The notes below the pieces were generated by a model, which had not been told where the DNA came from, made no database searches, and saw only the letters and a program-made list of their open reading frames with translations. 17,233 bases of DNA from Candidatus Moraniibacteriota bacterium (GTDB taxonomy: Bacteria; Patescibacteriota; Minisyncoccia; CAIUEV01; JAHKAQ01): NCBI GenBank assembly GCA_014729445.1, contig WJJX01000030.1, positions 1 to 17,233 of the forward strand, read 5' to 3'. Numbering within the stretch: the stretch's first letter is position 1; the number at the start of each line of letters is the position of its first letter. Below, one piece after another: positions 6,457 to 13,669 of the stretch. The translations under genes and the position numbers were made by a program.

Positions 6457-7299
6457 TTAAGTTCTGATTCGAATTTGTCTATGAGCTTCTTGGAATTCTA
6501 TCTCATTCATTTGGTCGATCCTTTCACTGGCGTTGAGAGTCTTTTGGGCTTGAGTTTGAACATAACTGTTTCCAAGGTTATCTCTAACAATATTGCTGCA
6601 AACATCTACAAATATTTCATAACCTCTTTTATCTTCATTGTAAAGATTGTATAGCCCAAAGGTTACTGATAAGTTTTCTCTTTTCTCAAGATTTTTATTA
6701 TATTTATTATCAAATTCTTCATCAGATTCCGAGCCTGATATATCATTAGCTTCTTCTTCACTAAATTGATATAAATGCGCTAATTCATGGGATAAAATAT
6801 TTCTTAAAAATATTGATCTATACAAATCCATTATCTGATCTTCTGAATCAAATTCTGCTAATGGAGAACTCTCAATTAAATGCTTATATGCTGTATCCTT
6901 TTTTAAAACATCACTAGAAGGCAATACGATGAACTGATCTAACTCATCAGGGACAACCGGGTTTTCTTCTGATCGTCCCGTAAATTCTTGTTGCTCTTTA
7001 TTTCTATTCATTTTTTTCATGAAAGTTTCCCAATTTTCTTCATTTAATATTATTACTCTTAATGGTTTCATTTGACCATCATCAAGTATTTGTTTTGTTC
7101 TTATCATGAAAGCTATATCTTCTTCTGTCATTGCTTCATCACTAAATACTTCGATTTGGTTTTCATTAATTTCAGCTCTATGAATTTGCTTTATATTATC
7201 TGAAATCCATTTATTTGCATCAATAATAGCAGCTTCTCTTCTATCCTTTTCTGAAACCGTCTTTTGTTCAACTGCTGGTATTTTTTCAAATTGATTCAT
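6457..7299 (-). CDS. Orphan HELAH zinc-metallopeptidase-like protein
   Basis: A 280-residue, acidic, soluble-looking protein with no signal peptide or TM segment. The clear motif is HELAH at residues 171-175 (SHELAHLYQF), the HExxH zincin signature: two His ligands and the catalytic Glu172. A candidate third ligand is Glu228 in GYEIF, 53 residues downstream, or a nearby Asp232. The N-terminal ~165 residues match no family I know. It begins with ATG at 7299 with no Shine-Dalgarno sequence and ends at TAA just before a bidirectional terminator. It is the only gene between the two tRNA-Val 3'-end repeats, which may mean it was acquired as a small insert. It could be a toxin-type or regulatory peptidase, but nothing in the neighbourhood assigns a substrate. 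Confidence 0.6.
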   Translation of the reverse strand: MNQFEKIPAVEQKTVSEKDRREAAIIDANKWISDNIKQIHRAEINENQIEVFSDEAMTEEDIAFMIRTKQILDDGQMKPLRVIILNEENWETFMKKMNRNKEQQEFTGRSEENPVVPDELDQFIVLPSSDVLKKDTAYKHLIESSPLAEFDSEDQIMDLYRSIFLRNILSHELAHLYQFSEEEANDISGSESDEEFDNKYNKNLEKRENLSVTFGLYNLYNEDKRGYEIFVDVCSNIVRDNLGNSYVQTQAQKTLNASERIDQMNEIEFQEAHRQIRIRT

Positions 7300-7416
7300 G
7301 CGAAATTATTTTATTTATTGTTTTTTAGTATTTTTTATCATTTTACAATTTTAATATATCATTTTGAAAAATACTTGCCACTTGAGTATCATCCTTTCAA
7401 AAAAGTTCCAGTTGGA

Positions 7417-7432
7417 TCCTGTAGCGCCCACA
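7417..7432 (+). repeat. Direct repeat copy 2 (tRNA-Val 3'-end fragment), possible attachment site
   Basis: This is an exact 16-base copy of the tRNA-Val 3' end. It is preceded by AGTTCCAG, similar to the T-loop GGTTCGAG, but with 5 extra bases before the repeat, so no tRNA can form here. The copies are 1,045 bp apart. A weak hairpin, TTGGA (7455-7459) with TCCAA (7465-7469) then TTGTTTT, follows on the plus strand and could be a former tRNA terminator. Confidence 0.5.
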
Positions 7433-7474
7433 CAGTAGAAACTTTCGTCAAGTGTTGGAAAAACTCCAATTGTT

Positions 7475-8245
7475 TTAGTAATCTCTTTTAATAAATTTTT
7501 CCAGATATTTTAATTTCTCCATCTTGTCTCCTGCCCCTAGATCTCCTCTGCTGGCATCTAACATATCCCAGCCGATACCAATAAAACGCGTTGCTGCAAC
7601 CAATTTCATCTCTTCCCAATCAAAATTATGCTCGTTACAATAACCTTTCATGTACTCTACTATTTGATTAAACTGTTCTTGATTGCTTGGAGTTTTTAAA
7701 AACATCCAATCCAGTGAGCGTAAAAAATCATAATATCCCTTACCAATCCTGGGAACAATACGCATTCCGGCAAGATAAACATCCTTTGTTTCTTTTTCAA
7801 TAAAAATATGATCTCCGATTATGTTGCCCTCAAAATAACCAAAAAAATTAGATCCTTTCTGCTTAATAATTTCTCTAAGTTCTTTTTCAATTTTTACTAA
7901 ATCATTAATATCAATATTTATTTGGTTACTTTCAACTAAAGTCTTTCCCCATTTTTTTAAAACCTTAAGTGTCCATTTTCTGCCATCTTCCAACAGATTT
8001 TCGAGTTTGTCACAGCCATATTCTTCAATAAATTCAGCAATAACATGTTGATAATCAAAAGCAATCTGTTTACATACCTGCACTGCATAATCTCTATCCG
8101 TACCCCCTTTTTCCATGCTTTTTAAGAGCAAATCATATTCAAAACGAGGATCTTTTGGAACCCAAGCGTTAGGCGCTGGCTTAACAGCTAAAGTTTTAAA
8201 ATTAATTTTCCTTTCTTGAACTAGCTTCTCAATAATGGGGGACAA
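7475..8245 (-). CDS. Divergent phosphotransferase (APH/choline kinase-like) C-lobe protein, N-terminus uncertain
   Basis: From a TTG at 8245 this encodes 256 residues, but the frame stays open upstream to 8377 (44 more codons, then a TAA) and contains no ATG. The upstream codons look protein-like, so the real start may be a non-standard codon there, or the gene may have lost its 5' end. The most telling segment is residues ~136-185. There IIGDHIFIEKETKDVYLAGM resembles the catalytic-loop and metal-binding region of aminoglycoside-phosphotransferase-like kinases, and GKGYYDFLRSLDWMFLK resembles the helix that follows. The usual HGD catalytic triplet reads IGD, so catalysis is doubtful. No nucleotide-binding N-lobe is visible. 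Helical segments follow to the C-terminus. The gene stops 43 bp from the second tRNA-Val 3'-end fragment and is divergent from the next gene. The family call is tentative; a degraded pseudogene is a real alternative. Confidence 0.45.
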   Translation of the reverse strand: MSPIIEKLVQERKINFKTLAVKPAPNAWVPKDPRFEYDLLLKSMEKGGTDRDYAVQVCKQIAFDYQHVIAEFIEEYGCDKLENLLEDGRKWTLKVLKKWGKTLVESNQINIDINDLVKIEKELREIIKQKGSNFFGYFEGNIIGDHIFIEKETKDVYLAGMRIVPRIGKGYYDFLRSLDWMFLKTPSNQEQFNQIVEYMKGYCNEHNFDWEEMKLVAATRFIGIGWDMLDASRGDLGAGDKMEKLKYLEKFIKRDY

Positions 8246-8403
8246 TAAAGGATAAAATTCTTCTGGTCCAACAATTTTTTCATTTTTGCCGGGTTTTTCA
8301 ATGGATTCTTTTTTCGCCTTTACATTTCGAATTAAATGATCTAAAATCTGAGTGAAAATTATAATTTCTGTATACCGTTATTAACAATTTATTTTATGTC
8401 ACT

Positions 8404-9234
8404 ATGAAAAATATGAAAAATTTTCTCACAAAATCTAACATCTCGTTAATATTGAATTCCTTAAATCTTTTATTATTTATTATCGCTATTTCATTTATAT
8501 TCAGTCTATCATCAAAAGTTGATAGATCAACCGCAACAGGAAATACTCAAGATGAGGAAGATATTGAAGGTAAGATCGAATCTGTTCAAAGTGAGATTAG
8601 CGAAGATATTGAAGATGAGATCGGATTCCTCCAAAATGACATCGATAGAATCAATCGGAAAATAGATGCTCAAAAAACAAAAACAATTGACCCAAAAGCA
8701 CCACCGGATTATTGTAACGATATCAAGACAAACTTTTCTGAGCCAAAAGGAATTATCGAAGATTTTAAAGCTGGAAAATATACAAGCAAAGACTATGGTT
8801 TTACCATTCAAATTCCTGATAAATTAAAGCATGCAAAGATCAATATCATCACAAATAAAGACGACTCTTTCGTAGGAAAAGAACGAAGTGCAATTGTACA
8901 TATTTTAACTGCTACTACTGATTATGAATGGGATTCTACTACTCTTATAGATAAAATATTTTATTATGATATTTATTCATTTACAATTTATACAAAGAAA
9001 CAATACACAGATTCATGCAATTCTGAAGACTGTTTAAACCAAAATAAGAATGATTACGCTTACCTACCATGCCACCATTGTTTTAATAAACTGGGCGAAA
9101 ATAATAAATATGTTTTCGCTGGACTGGACAGTGGCAATTCAACTCCTTGTGACTACCATAATTACTTAGAACAGAATAAAGAAGAAGATATAGCCTATAT
9201 TGAGAATAATTTTAAAGTCTTTAATATACGATAA
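8404..9234 (+). CDS. Membrane-anchored extracytoplasmic protein with coiled coil, function unknown
   Basis: A 276-residue protein. A single hydrophobic segment (about 13-35) follows a Lys-containing N-terminus, consistent with an N-in anchor. An acidic heptad-like stretch (about 50-92, many I/E/D) probably forms a coiled coil. The remaining ~170 residues form a beta-rich domain with KDYGFTIQIPDKLK, a pattern often seen in secreted domains of CPR proteins. Six cysteines lie in that exported part (104, 205, 210, 223, 226, 249), an even number that suits disulfide bonds. It starts at ATG 8404, with a second Met three codons later, and has no Shine-Dalgarno sequence. It is divergent from the kinase-like gene. 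No catalytic motif is recognised. Confidence 0.65.
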   Translation: MKNMKNFLTKSNISLILNSLNLLLFIIAISFIFSLSSKVDRSTATGNTQDEEDIEGKIESVQSEISEDIEDEIGFLQNDIDRINRKIDAQKTKTIDPKAPPDYCNDIKTNFSEPKGIIEDFKAGKYTSKDYGFTIQIPDKLKHAKINIITNKDDSFVGKERSAIVHILTATTDYEWDSTTLIDKIFYYDIYSFTIYTKKQYTDSCNSEDCLNQNKNDYAYLPCHHCFNKLGENNKYVFAGLDSGNSTPCDYHNYLEQNKEEDIAYIENNFKVFNIR

Positions 9235-9342
9235 AACTATTGAAATTCATAAATTTACTCCGCCTTTTTTCAACCAACCCAAGCACTTAGCGCTCGCATT
9301 TTAAATTTCTCTTAAAACCCTAATTGAGATTTCCATTTCTTT

Positions 9343-9361
9343 TTGATAAAAAATTTATCAA
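9343..9361. repeat. 19-bp inverted repeat in the 251-bp gap before the DedA-like gene
   Basis: TTGATAAA-AAA-TTTATCAA is a perfect 8-bp inverted repeat with a 3-bp spacer, 11 bp before a TATAAT at 9373-9378. It could be an operator next to a promoter, although the first arm is too far away (24 bp) to be a -35 box. AT-rich sequence makes chance repeats more likely. The rest of 9235-9485 shows only a small CCGTTTTGAAACGG hairpin at 9438-9451. Confidence 0.25.
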
Positions 9362-9485
9362 AATGACGGATTTATAATATAATCAGAGATAGCCCAAACA
9401 AAATCGAAAGCATTGACCTAAATTTAGCTATTGCCTGCCGTTTTGAAACGGAATAAAAAAATCGCATTCCAACCTAATTCAATCA

Positions 9486-10466
9486 ATGAAAAATAAACGA
9501 TTCAAACACAGGATTATTCCAATAATACTTTTGATTATTGCTTCTATTCTAGGCCTTTTTAAAGCTCTATTAAACGAGTCTCTTCCGCCCGGTCCAACTC
9601 TCGCTGATAGAGGTCTTATCGTTTCTTTTGTTTTATTGGAGCTTTTTTTGATTTACAAAATTTACAAAAGGAAAAATTGGGCTTTAAGCCTTTATCTGAT
9701 ACTTTTTTTCATAGAAATTTTAAGCAACCTGGGCAATATTATATTCTGGTTTTCCACTAACAAACCTTTAGCCGAGGTTTGGGTTTTAGAAAAAATTCTG
9801 GCGTTAATGGGTATACTCTTTTTATTCAAGAAAGATCTTTATAAAAAGATAAAAAAACCGAAAAAATTATTAGCCAGACTAAAGACTGCAATCAAAAAGG
9901 AAAATTTAAAAAATTTTATTCTTTTTGCCCTGCTGGCTTTATTTTTAATCTCTATATATCTCCTCGTCAATTATATTAACCCCGAGGAAATGGTAAATAA
10001 ACTCGGAGTGCAGAACGGATATATTTTAGGACTGGTGGTTTCGTTTTTCGGAGGGCTTTCCGCCGTAGGAGCGGCCGCTTTTTACAGTGTTTTGATAACT
10101 CTGACAGCGGGAGGCCTCAATCCCCTTTTATTAGGTTTGGTGGCCGGTTTTAGTTTATCATTGGGGGATCTGTTGATATTTTATTTTGGAAAAAAGGGAA
10201 GAGAGTTGGTAAGCTCCAAATGGGATAAAAAAATAAAAGATTTGGCCCGTCTTTTTAAAAAAAACAAATTATTAAAAAAGCTAGTCCCGATTATAGCTTA
10301 TTTATATGTCGGCTTTTTGCCTTTGCCCAACGACATTCTGCTTCTCTTTTTGGCGACCTTGGAATATTCTCCCAAAAAAACCAACATCATAATCATTTTG
10401 GGAGATTATTCTTTTGTTTTCGGTTTAATTTTTCTAACCCTTCAGGGCATCAAAATTTATCCTTAA
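9486..10466 (+). CDS. DedA/VTT-type membrane protein with N-terminal four-helix extension
   Basis: A 326-residue integral membrane protein. The C-terminal part (about 145-326) has the VTT/DedA layout: a hydrophobic entry helix, a re-entrant GGLSAVGAAAFYSVLITLTAGG stretch, then GFSLSLGDLLIFYFGKKGRE, comparable with the GDxxxYxxGRKxG motif. A second re-entrant segment, FLPLPNDILLLFLATLEY, and a last helix follow. DedA-family proteins are implicated in lipid (undecaprenyl-phosphate or phospholipid) translocation; which substrate applies here cannot be told. The first ~120 residues add about four TM helices (10-28, 43-60, 66-90, 100-114) ending in a Lys-rich linker, not part of the standard ~200-residue family. 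It starts at ATG 9486 without a Shine-Dalgarno sequence and converges on the phosphatase gene. Confidence 0.7.
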   Translation: MKNKRFKHRIIPIILLIIASILGLFKALLNESLPPGPTLADRGLIVSFVLLELFLIYKIYKRKNWALSLYLILFFIEILSNLGNIIFWFSTNKPLAEVWVLEKILALMGILFLFKKDLYKKIKKPKKLLARLKTAIKKENLKNFILFALLALFLISIYLLVNYINPEEMVNKLGVQNGYILGLVVSFFGGLSAVGAAAFYSVLITLTAGGLNPLLLGLVAGFSLSLGDLLIFYFGKKGRELVSSKWDKKIKDLARLFKKNKLLKKLVPIIAYLYVGFLPLPNDILLLFLATLEYSPKKTNIIIILGDYSFVFGLIFLTLQGIKIYP

Positions 10467-10495
10467 TCATTTTTAGAGGCATTCAATAACCAAAT

Positions 10496-10888
10496 CTAGG
10501 TCAGTTCTCTGATTTCCGCCACCTCCAAATGCAAAACGGATCTATGCTGGCCGGGATCGATTTTTTCAAAGTAGGTGCTTAGGATTTGGAGGACGTCGCC
10601 GTGGGCGACGAAGAGTATTTTTTTGAGGTTTATTTTGGCTTTAATCCCGATAACTTCCCTGACTATTCCGGCTGTTTCTCTTGTTCTTTTAACGTCGGAG
10701 CAAAATATAATTGCGTTTTTGTCCAAATTCTTGTTTTTTAAAGCGCTCTTTTTTACCTGCCGCCTGCCAATTTCAGTGAGACCGTAATTTTTAACTCCGT
10801 CTTTTGGGTTGCTTATGATTATTCCTTTTTCATTGGCTTTGCTTTGGCCGTGTCGCATGATGAAATCGCGGTTTTTTAAATTTTGCAT
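10496..10888 (-). CDS. Histidine phosphatase-superfamily protein, internally shortened
   Basis: The N-terminus has the RHG motif, MRHGQSKANEKG, with Arg12 and nucleophile His13. SDVKRTRETA (64-73) supplies the second Arg, and the late FVAHGD has the second catalytic His (His96). The ending HRSVLHLEVAEIREL resembles the end of small CPR phosphoglycerate-mutase-like phosphatases. The protein is only 130 residues. Where ~50-60 residues with the catalytic acid normally lie, IKAKIN runs straight into LKKILFVAHGD, an in-frame loss. Activity is therefore doubtful. It begins 9 bp after the receiver gene and in the same frame, separated only by TGA and three sense codons, and stops at TAG. An SD-like GATGAG lies about 9 nt upstream but is weak. 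Confidence 0.75.
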   Translation of the reverse strand: MQNLKNRDFIMRHGQSKANEKGIIISNPKDGVKNYGLTEIGRRQVKKSALKNKNLDKNAIIFCSDVKRTRETAGIVREVIGIKAKINLKKILFVAHGDVLQILSTYFEKIDPGQHRSVLHLEVAEIRELT

Positions 10889-10897
10889 TGTTTTATC

Positions 10898-11335
10898 TCA
10901 TCTTTTTGCAGCTTCCAAATTATCGATTTGCGAAATGACCTTGCCTGCAGATTTACCGGTGTAGCGATAAAGATTTTTGTGTTCTTTGGATTTTGTTAGA
11001 GCTTTCAGTTCTTGATCTTTGAGATTGCTAAAGCTTGAAATCGAGATGGTTTGGATTTTTCTTTTTAGGGCCTCTTTGATTATTAGCTCCCCCAGAGGAA
11101 CCCCTCCTGCCGCTGTAACCTCTGCCGCCATGTCTAATTTATTGTCCTCCTCTTTGTCATTAGCTGGAATATATCGATCCGATAATAACAACCAAATATC
11201 GTTTTCCTTTAAAAGTTTTAGGCCATCGGTGAAATTGTCAGTGGCAAGGACTTGGTAGCCCTTTTTTTGAACGGCTGTTTTGATCTCTTGTTGAGCTGAT
11301 AAATTATCTTCAACTAATAGGATTTTTTTTGGCAT
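10898..11335 (-). CDS. Stand-alone response-regulator receiver domain protein
   Basis: A 145-residue single CheY-like domain. KKILLVEDN gives the acidic pocket (Glu9, Asp10). The phosphoacceptor is Asp53 in LLLSDRYIP. ISISSFS supplies the switch Ser/Thr around residue 97-101, and YTGKSAGK the conserved Lys (Lys128). The loop between beta3 and helix 3 is about 20 residues longer than in CheY (KEEDNKLDMAAEVTAAGG region). There is no output domain and no histidine kinase nearby, so the partner is unknown. It lies 29 bp after the ABC transporter gene, probably in one transcript. Its stop is the only TGA in the window, and the next gene continues in frame. Confidence 0.75.
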   Translation of the reverse strand: MPKKILLVEDNLSAQQEIKTAVQKKGYQVLATDNFTDGLKLLKENDIWLLLSDRYIPANDKEEDNKLDMAAEVTAAGGVPLGELIIKEALKRKIQTISISSFSNLKDQELKALTKSKEHKNLYRYTGKSAGKVISQIDNLEAAKR

Positions 11336-11364
11336 TGGTTTTAAAATACTTATATTTAAATAAA

Positions 11365-13176
11365 CTAATTAATTTTCTTTTTTTGATTATAATTTTTCCA
11401 AACTTTTTGAAAGTTTTTGTTTTTAAGAACTTCGTCAAAAGAACCTTTGGCTACAACCTTGCCTCCTCTAAAATAATAAATATAATCAAAGTCCTTTAAT
11501 AAATGAAGTCGATGGATTGAGGCAATTATTGTTTTTTCCCTGAAATTTTTAAAAATGTTTTTGAAAATTTTTATTTCGTTGAAGGTATCGACACTGCTGG
11601 TTGGTTCATCCAAAAGCAGGATCGGACTTGGTTTGGCGGCCAATAGCCCCCTGGCCAAGGCTAGTCTTTGTTTTTCGCCGCCGCTTAAACTCACGCCTTT
11701 TTCGGCAACATCGGTTTTTAGTCCTTTGGGGAGCCGGTTTAGAACCTTTCTAAAACAAGCCAAATCGACAAATTTTTCCACCTCCTCTTTTCGACTGTTT
11801 ATGCCAAGTGTTATGTTGTATAAAATGGTATTTTGAAAAATTTCCGGTTCCTGGGGAATCAAGGAGGTTTGATCCCACAAAGACTTAATTCCATCGGTTA
11901 ATTTTTTTCCATCGCAAAAAACTTCGGCTTTCTTGACATTATAGAGTCCTCTTAAAAGCACCATCAACGTGGTCTTCCCGGAACCGCTCTCTCCCACTAA
12001 AGCGATTCTTTGTTTTCTGTTAAAGCTAAAGGAAACATTTTCCATGTTTTTGGAAAAATTAGGATCTTTATTGTCCTTTTGCTCGTCTTCATATTCAAAA
12101 AATAGATTTTTAATTTCAATCTTTTGCCAGTCTTTTTTTAAAGGCTTTCTTTTAATTCTTTCCAGCTTGTCGTACTCTTTGTTAATGCCTTCGGCTGAGA
12201 TCATTGCGGAATTGCGCTCCACCATTTCCGTATATTGCCAGGCGAAATTAAAAAAGGTATGAGAAATTTTTTCCAAATACTGAAACAAGGCAAACAATAT
12301 TCCAATCGCGATTACTCCTTTGGTGTTAAATTGATGATAAGCATTAAAAACAATGATTAAAGATATCATTATTTGAATCAAGATAGATACTCCAAACCAT
12401 TTAAATTCATTTAAATAAACATTCTTCATAAACAGTTTGTAGGGAAGCATTAACCTTCGCTTTACTTCTTGAAGGGCTCTTTTTTTAATTCTTAGAGTAA
12501 TTACCGTAAAAATATTGCTTATGTAATCATGGATTGCGGCCGCAATATAGTTTTCTTTTTTAAAGATTTTGAGATACCGTTTGTTTAGAATTCTATCTAA
12601 TAAAATTATTACTACAAATATCACTACGGTAGAGACAACCGTTATTAATCCGGCAATTTTATAATAAATGATAATGATCACAAAAGAACCGATTAAATTA
12701 ACAACCCCCTCGTTAACAAACATAAAAACCGATTCGCTAAAATGAAAAAGTCTATCTGAGGCTTTATTAATTTTATCAATAGTGTCACCGCTATGGTGAT
12801 CGCGATGCCATTGAGCCGGTAAATAAAGAATTTTTTCAAACATTTCCTCCTTATATTTTTTTCTAACAAAAAAAGCATTTTTATTTTCTAAAATTCGAGA
12901 AGCGGCGTGAAAAATCCAAAAAATTATTGTCATTAAAAACAAAAGTAAAACATTATAGGTGACGAATTTAAGAAATTGCGGATCATCGGAGTTAAACTGA
13001 ACATCATTAAAAATTCTGGCTATAATTAAAGGCTCAATTAGGCTAACGGAGTAGGAAATCACCGAAAAAATCAAAAACACAATCACCATGTGACGATTTC
13101 CTTTGGAATACTTCCAAAAATATCTAAACAAATTGGAATAAGGATTTCTAATTAAAGCCTCTTTTATTTTTTTCAT
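11365..13176 (-). CDS. ABC exporter half-transporter (MsbA/LmrA-type TMD-NBD fusion)
   Basis: A 603-residue protein with an N-terminal six-helix exporter domain (about 28-325) and a C-terminal ATPase (about 350-595). The ATPase motifs are complete: Walker A GESGSGKT (395-402), Q-loop Gln442 in LIPQEPEIF, signature LSGGE (497-501), Walker B ILLLDEP with catalytic Glu524, D-loop SSVD, and switch His555 in ASIHRL. It should act as a homodimer, or as a heterodimer with an unlinked partner, exporting a lipid, peptide or drug. Substrate cannot be assigned. The TM region has the IHDYISNIFTVITLR coupling segment and aromatic-rich helices. It is 22 bp after a small TM protein gene and 29 bp before the receiver gene. 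It starts at ATG with no Shine-Dalgarno sequence and stops at TAG. Confidence 0.93.
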   Translation of the reverse strand: MKKIKEALIRNPYSNLFRYFWKYSKGNRHMVIVFLIFSVISYSVSLIEPLIIARIFNDVQFNSDDPQFLKFVTYNVLLLFLMTIIFWIFHAASRILENKNAFFVRKKYKEEMFEKILYLPAQWHRDHHSGDTIDKINKASDRLFHFSESVFMFVNEGVVNLIGSFVIIIIYYKIAGLITVVSTVVIFVVIILLDRILNKRYLKIFKKENYIAAAIHDYISNIFTVITLRIKKRALQEVKRRLMLPYKLFMKNVYLNEFKWFGVSILIQIMISLIIVFNAYHQFNTKGVIAIGILFALFQYLEKISHTFFNFAWQYTEMVERNSAMISAEGINKEYDKLERIKRKPLKKDWQKIEIKNLFFEYEDEQKDNKDPNFSKNMENVSFSFNRKQRIALVGESGSGKTTLMVLLRGLYNVKKAEVFCDGKKLTDGIKSLWDQTSLIPQEPEIFQNTILYNITLGINSRKEEVEKFVDLACFRKVLNRLPKGLKTDVAEKGVSLSGGEKQRLALARGLLAAKPSPILLLDEPTSSVDTFNEIKIFKNIFKNFREKTIIASIHRLHLLKDFDYIYYFRGGKVVAKGSFDEVLKNKNFQKVWKNYNQKKKIN

Positions 13177-13198
13177 TTTTTAACTTCAGATTTGCTGT

Positions 13199-13669
13199 TT
13201 ATTCGTAGTCTCTTTTTTTACCTGTCATGATATCGTGGAGCGGCCCCCAGCTGTTGGTTTTTAAACCTTTTTTTACAGCTTGTTCCAACTCCAGTTTGGG
13301 ATCCAGCAGAGAATACATCTCCTTTTTAACCAGATTAGGGTTTATGTTTTGAACAAAAAAGGATTTGAGTTTGCACCTGTCTCCTTCTTTGCCTAAGATT
13401 TCATAATGATAAACAAGATGTTTAGAAATGGCAACCGTAATCTTGGCCCCTGCCTGACAATTTTTAAATTTTTGATTAAATTCCTCCATAGTTTCACAAT
13501 CCGAAGGGAAATGCTTGATGACCCTTAGCTTAATCAGCTTGGCCGGATCTAGAATGGTTAAGATTTTTTTTATAATAAAAACTAGACTGATTATAACGGT
13601 CAACCCAAATAATGCTAAAATAGCGATAAGTAAAATAGACGGATTACTACTTTTTAGACTTTCCAACAT
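13199..13669 (-). CDS. Small single-TM protein of unknown function
   Basis: I place the start at the ATG 13669 (156 residues); a TTG four codons upstream (13681) is possible but less likely. One strong hydrophobic helix (about 11-35) is followed by a Lys-rich junction, so the ~115-residue remainder is probably cytoplasmic by the positive-inside rule. That part has three cysteines (in SDCET, KNCQAG and GDRCKL) and no motif I recognise. It is first in the cluster with the ABC exporter 22 bp downstream, suggesting a link to transport. The 149-bp gap upstream has no convincing promoter, and no Shine-Dalgarno sequence is present. Confidence 0.6.
   Translation of the reverse strand: MLESLKSSNPSILLIAILALFGLTVIISLVFIIKKILTILDPAKLIKLRVIKHFPSDCETMEEFNQKFKNCQAGAKITVAISKHLVYHYEILGKEGDRCKLKSFFVQNINPNLVKKEMYSLLDPKLELEQAVKKGLKTNSWGPLHDIMTGKKRDYE

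Noticed and set aside
9438..9451. CCGTTTTGAAACGG hairpin before the DedA-like gene
   Set aside because: A tiny stem with A-rich flanks and no T-run on either strand. It is not a convincing terminator or operator.
6386..9485. Prophage or defence island
   Set aside because: No integrase, capsid, portal, nuclease, helicase or toxin-antitoxin pair is recognisable. Only the repeat at the tRNA supports mobility.
10889..10900. TGA recoded to glycine as in SR1/Gracilibacteria
   Set aside because: No other gene has an in-frame TGA over several thousand codons, so the standard code applies. Local read-through remains a separate question.
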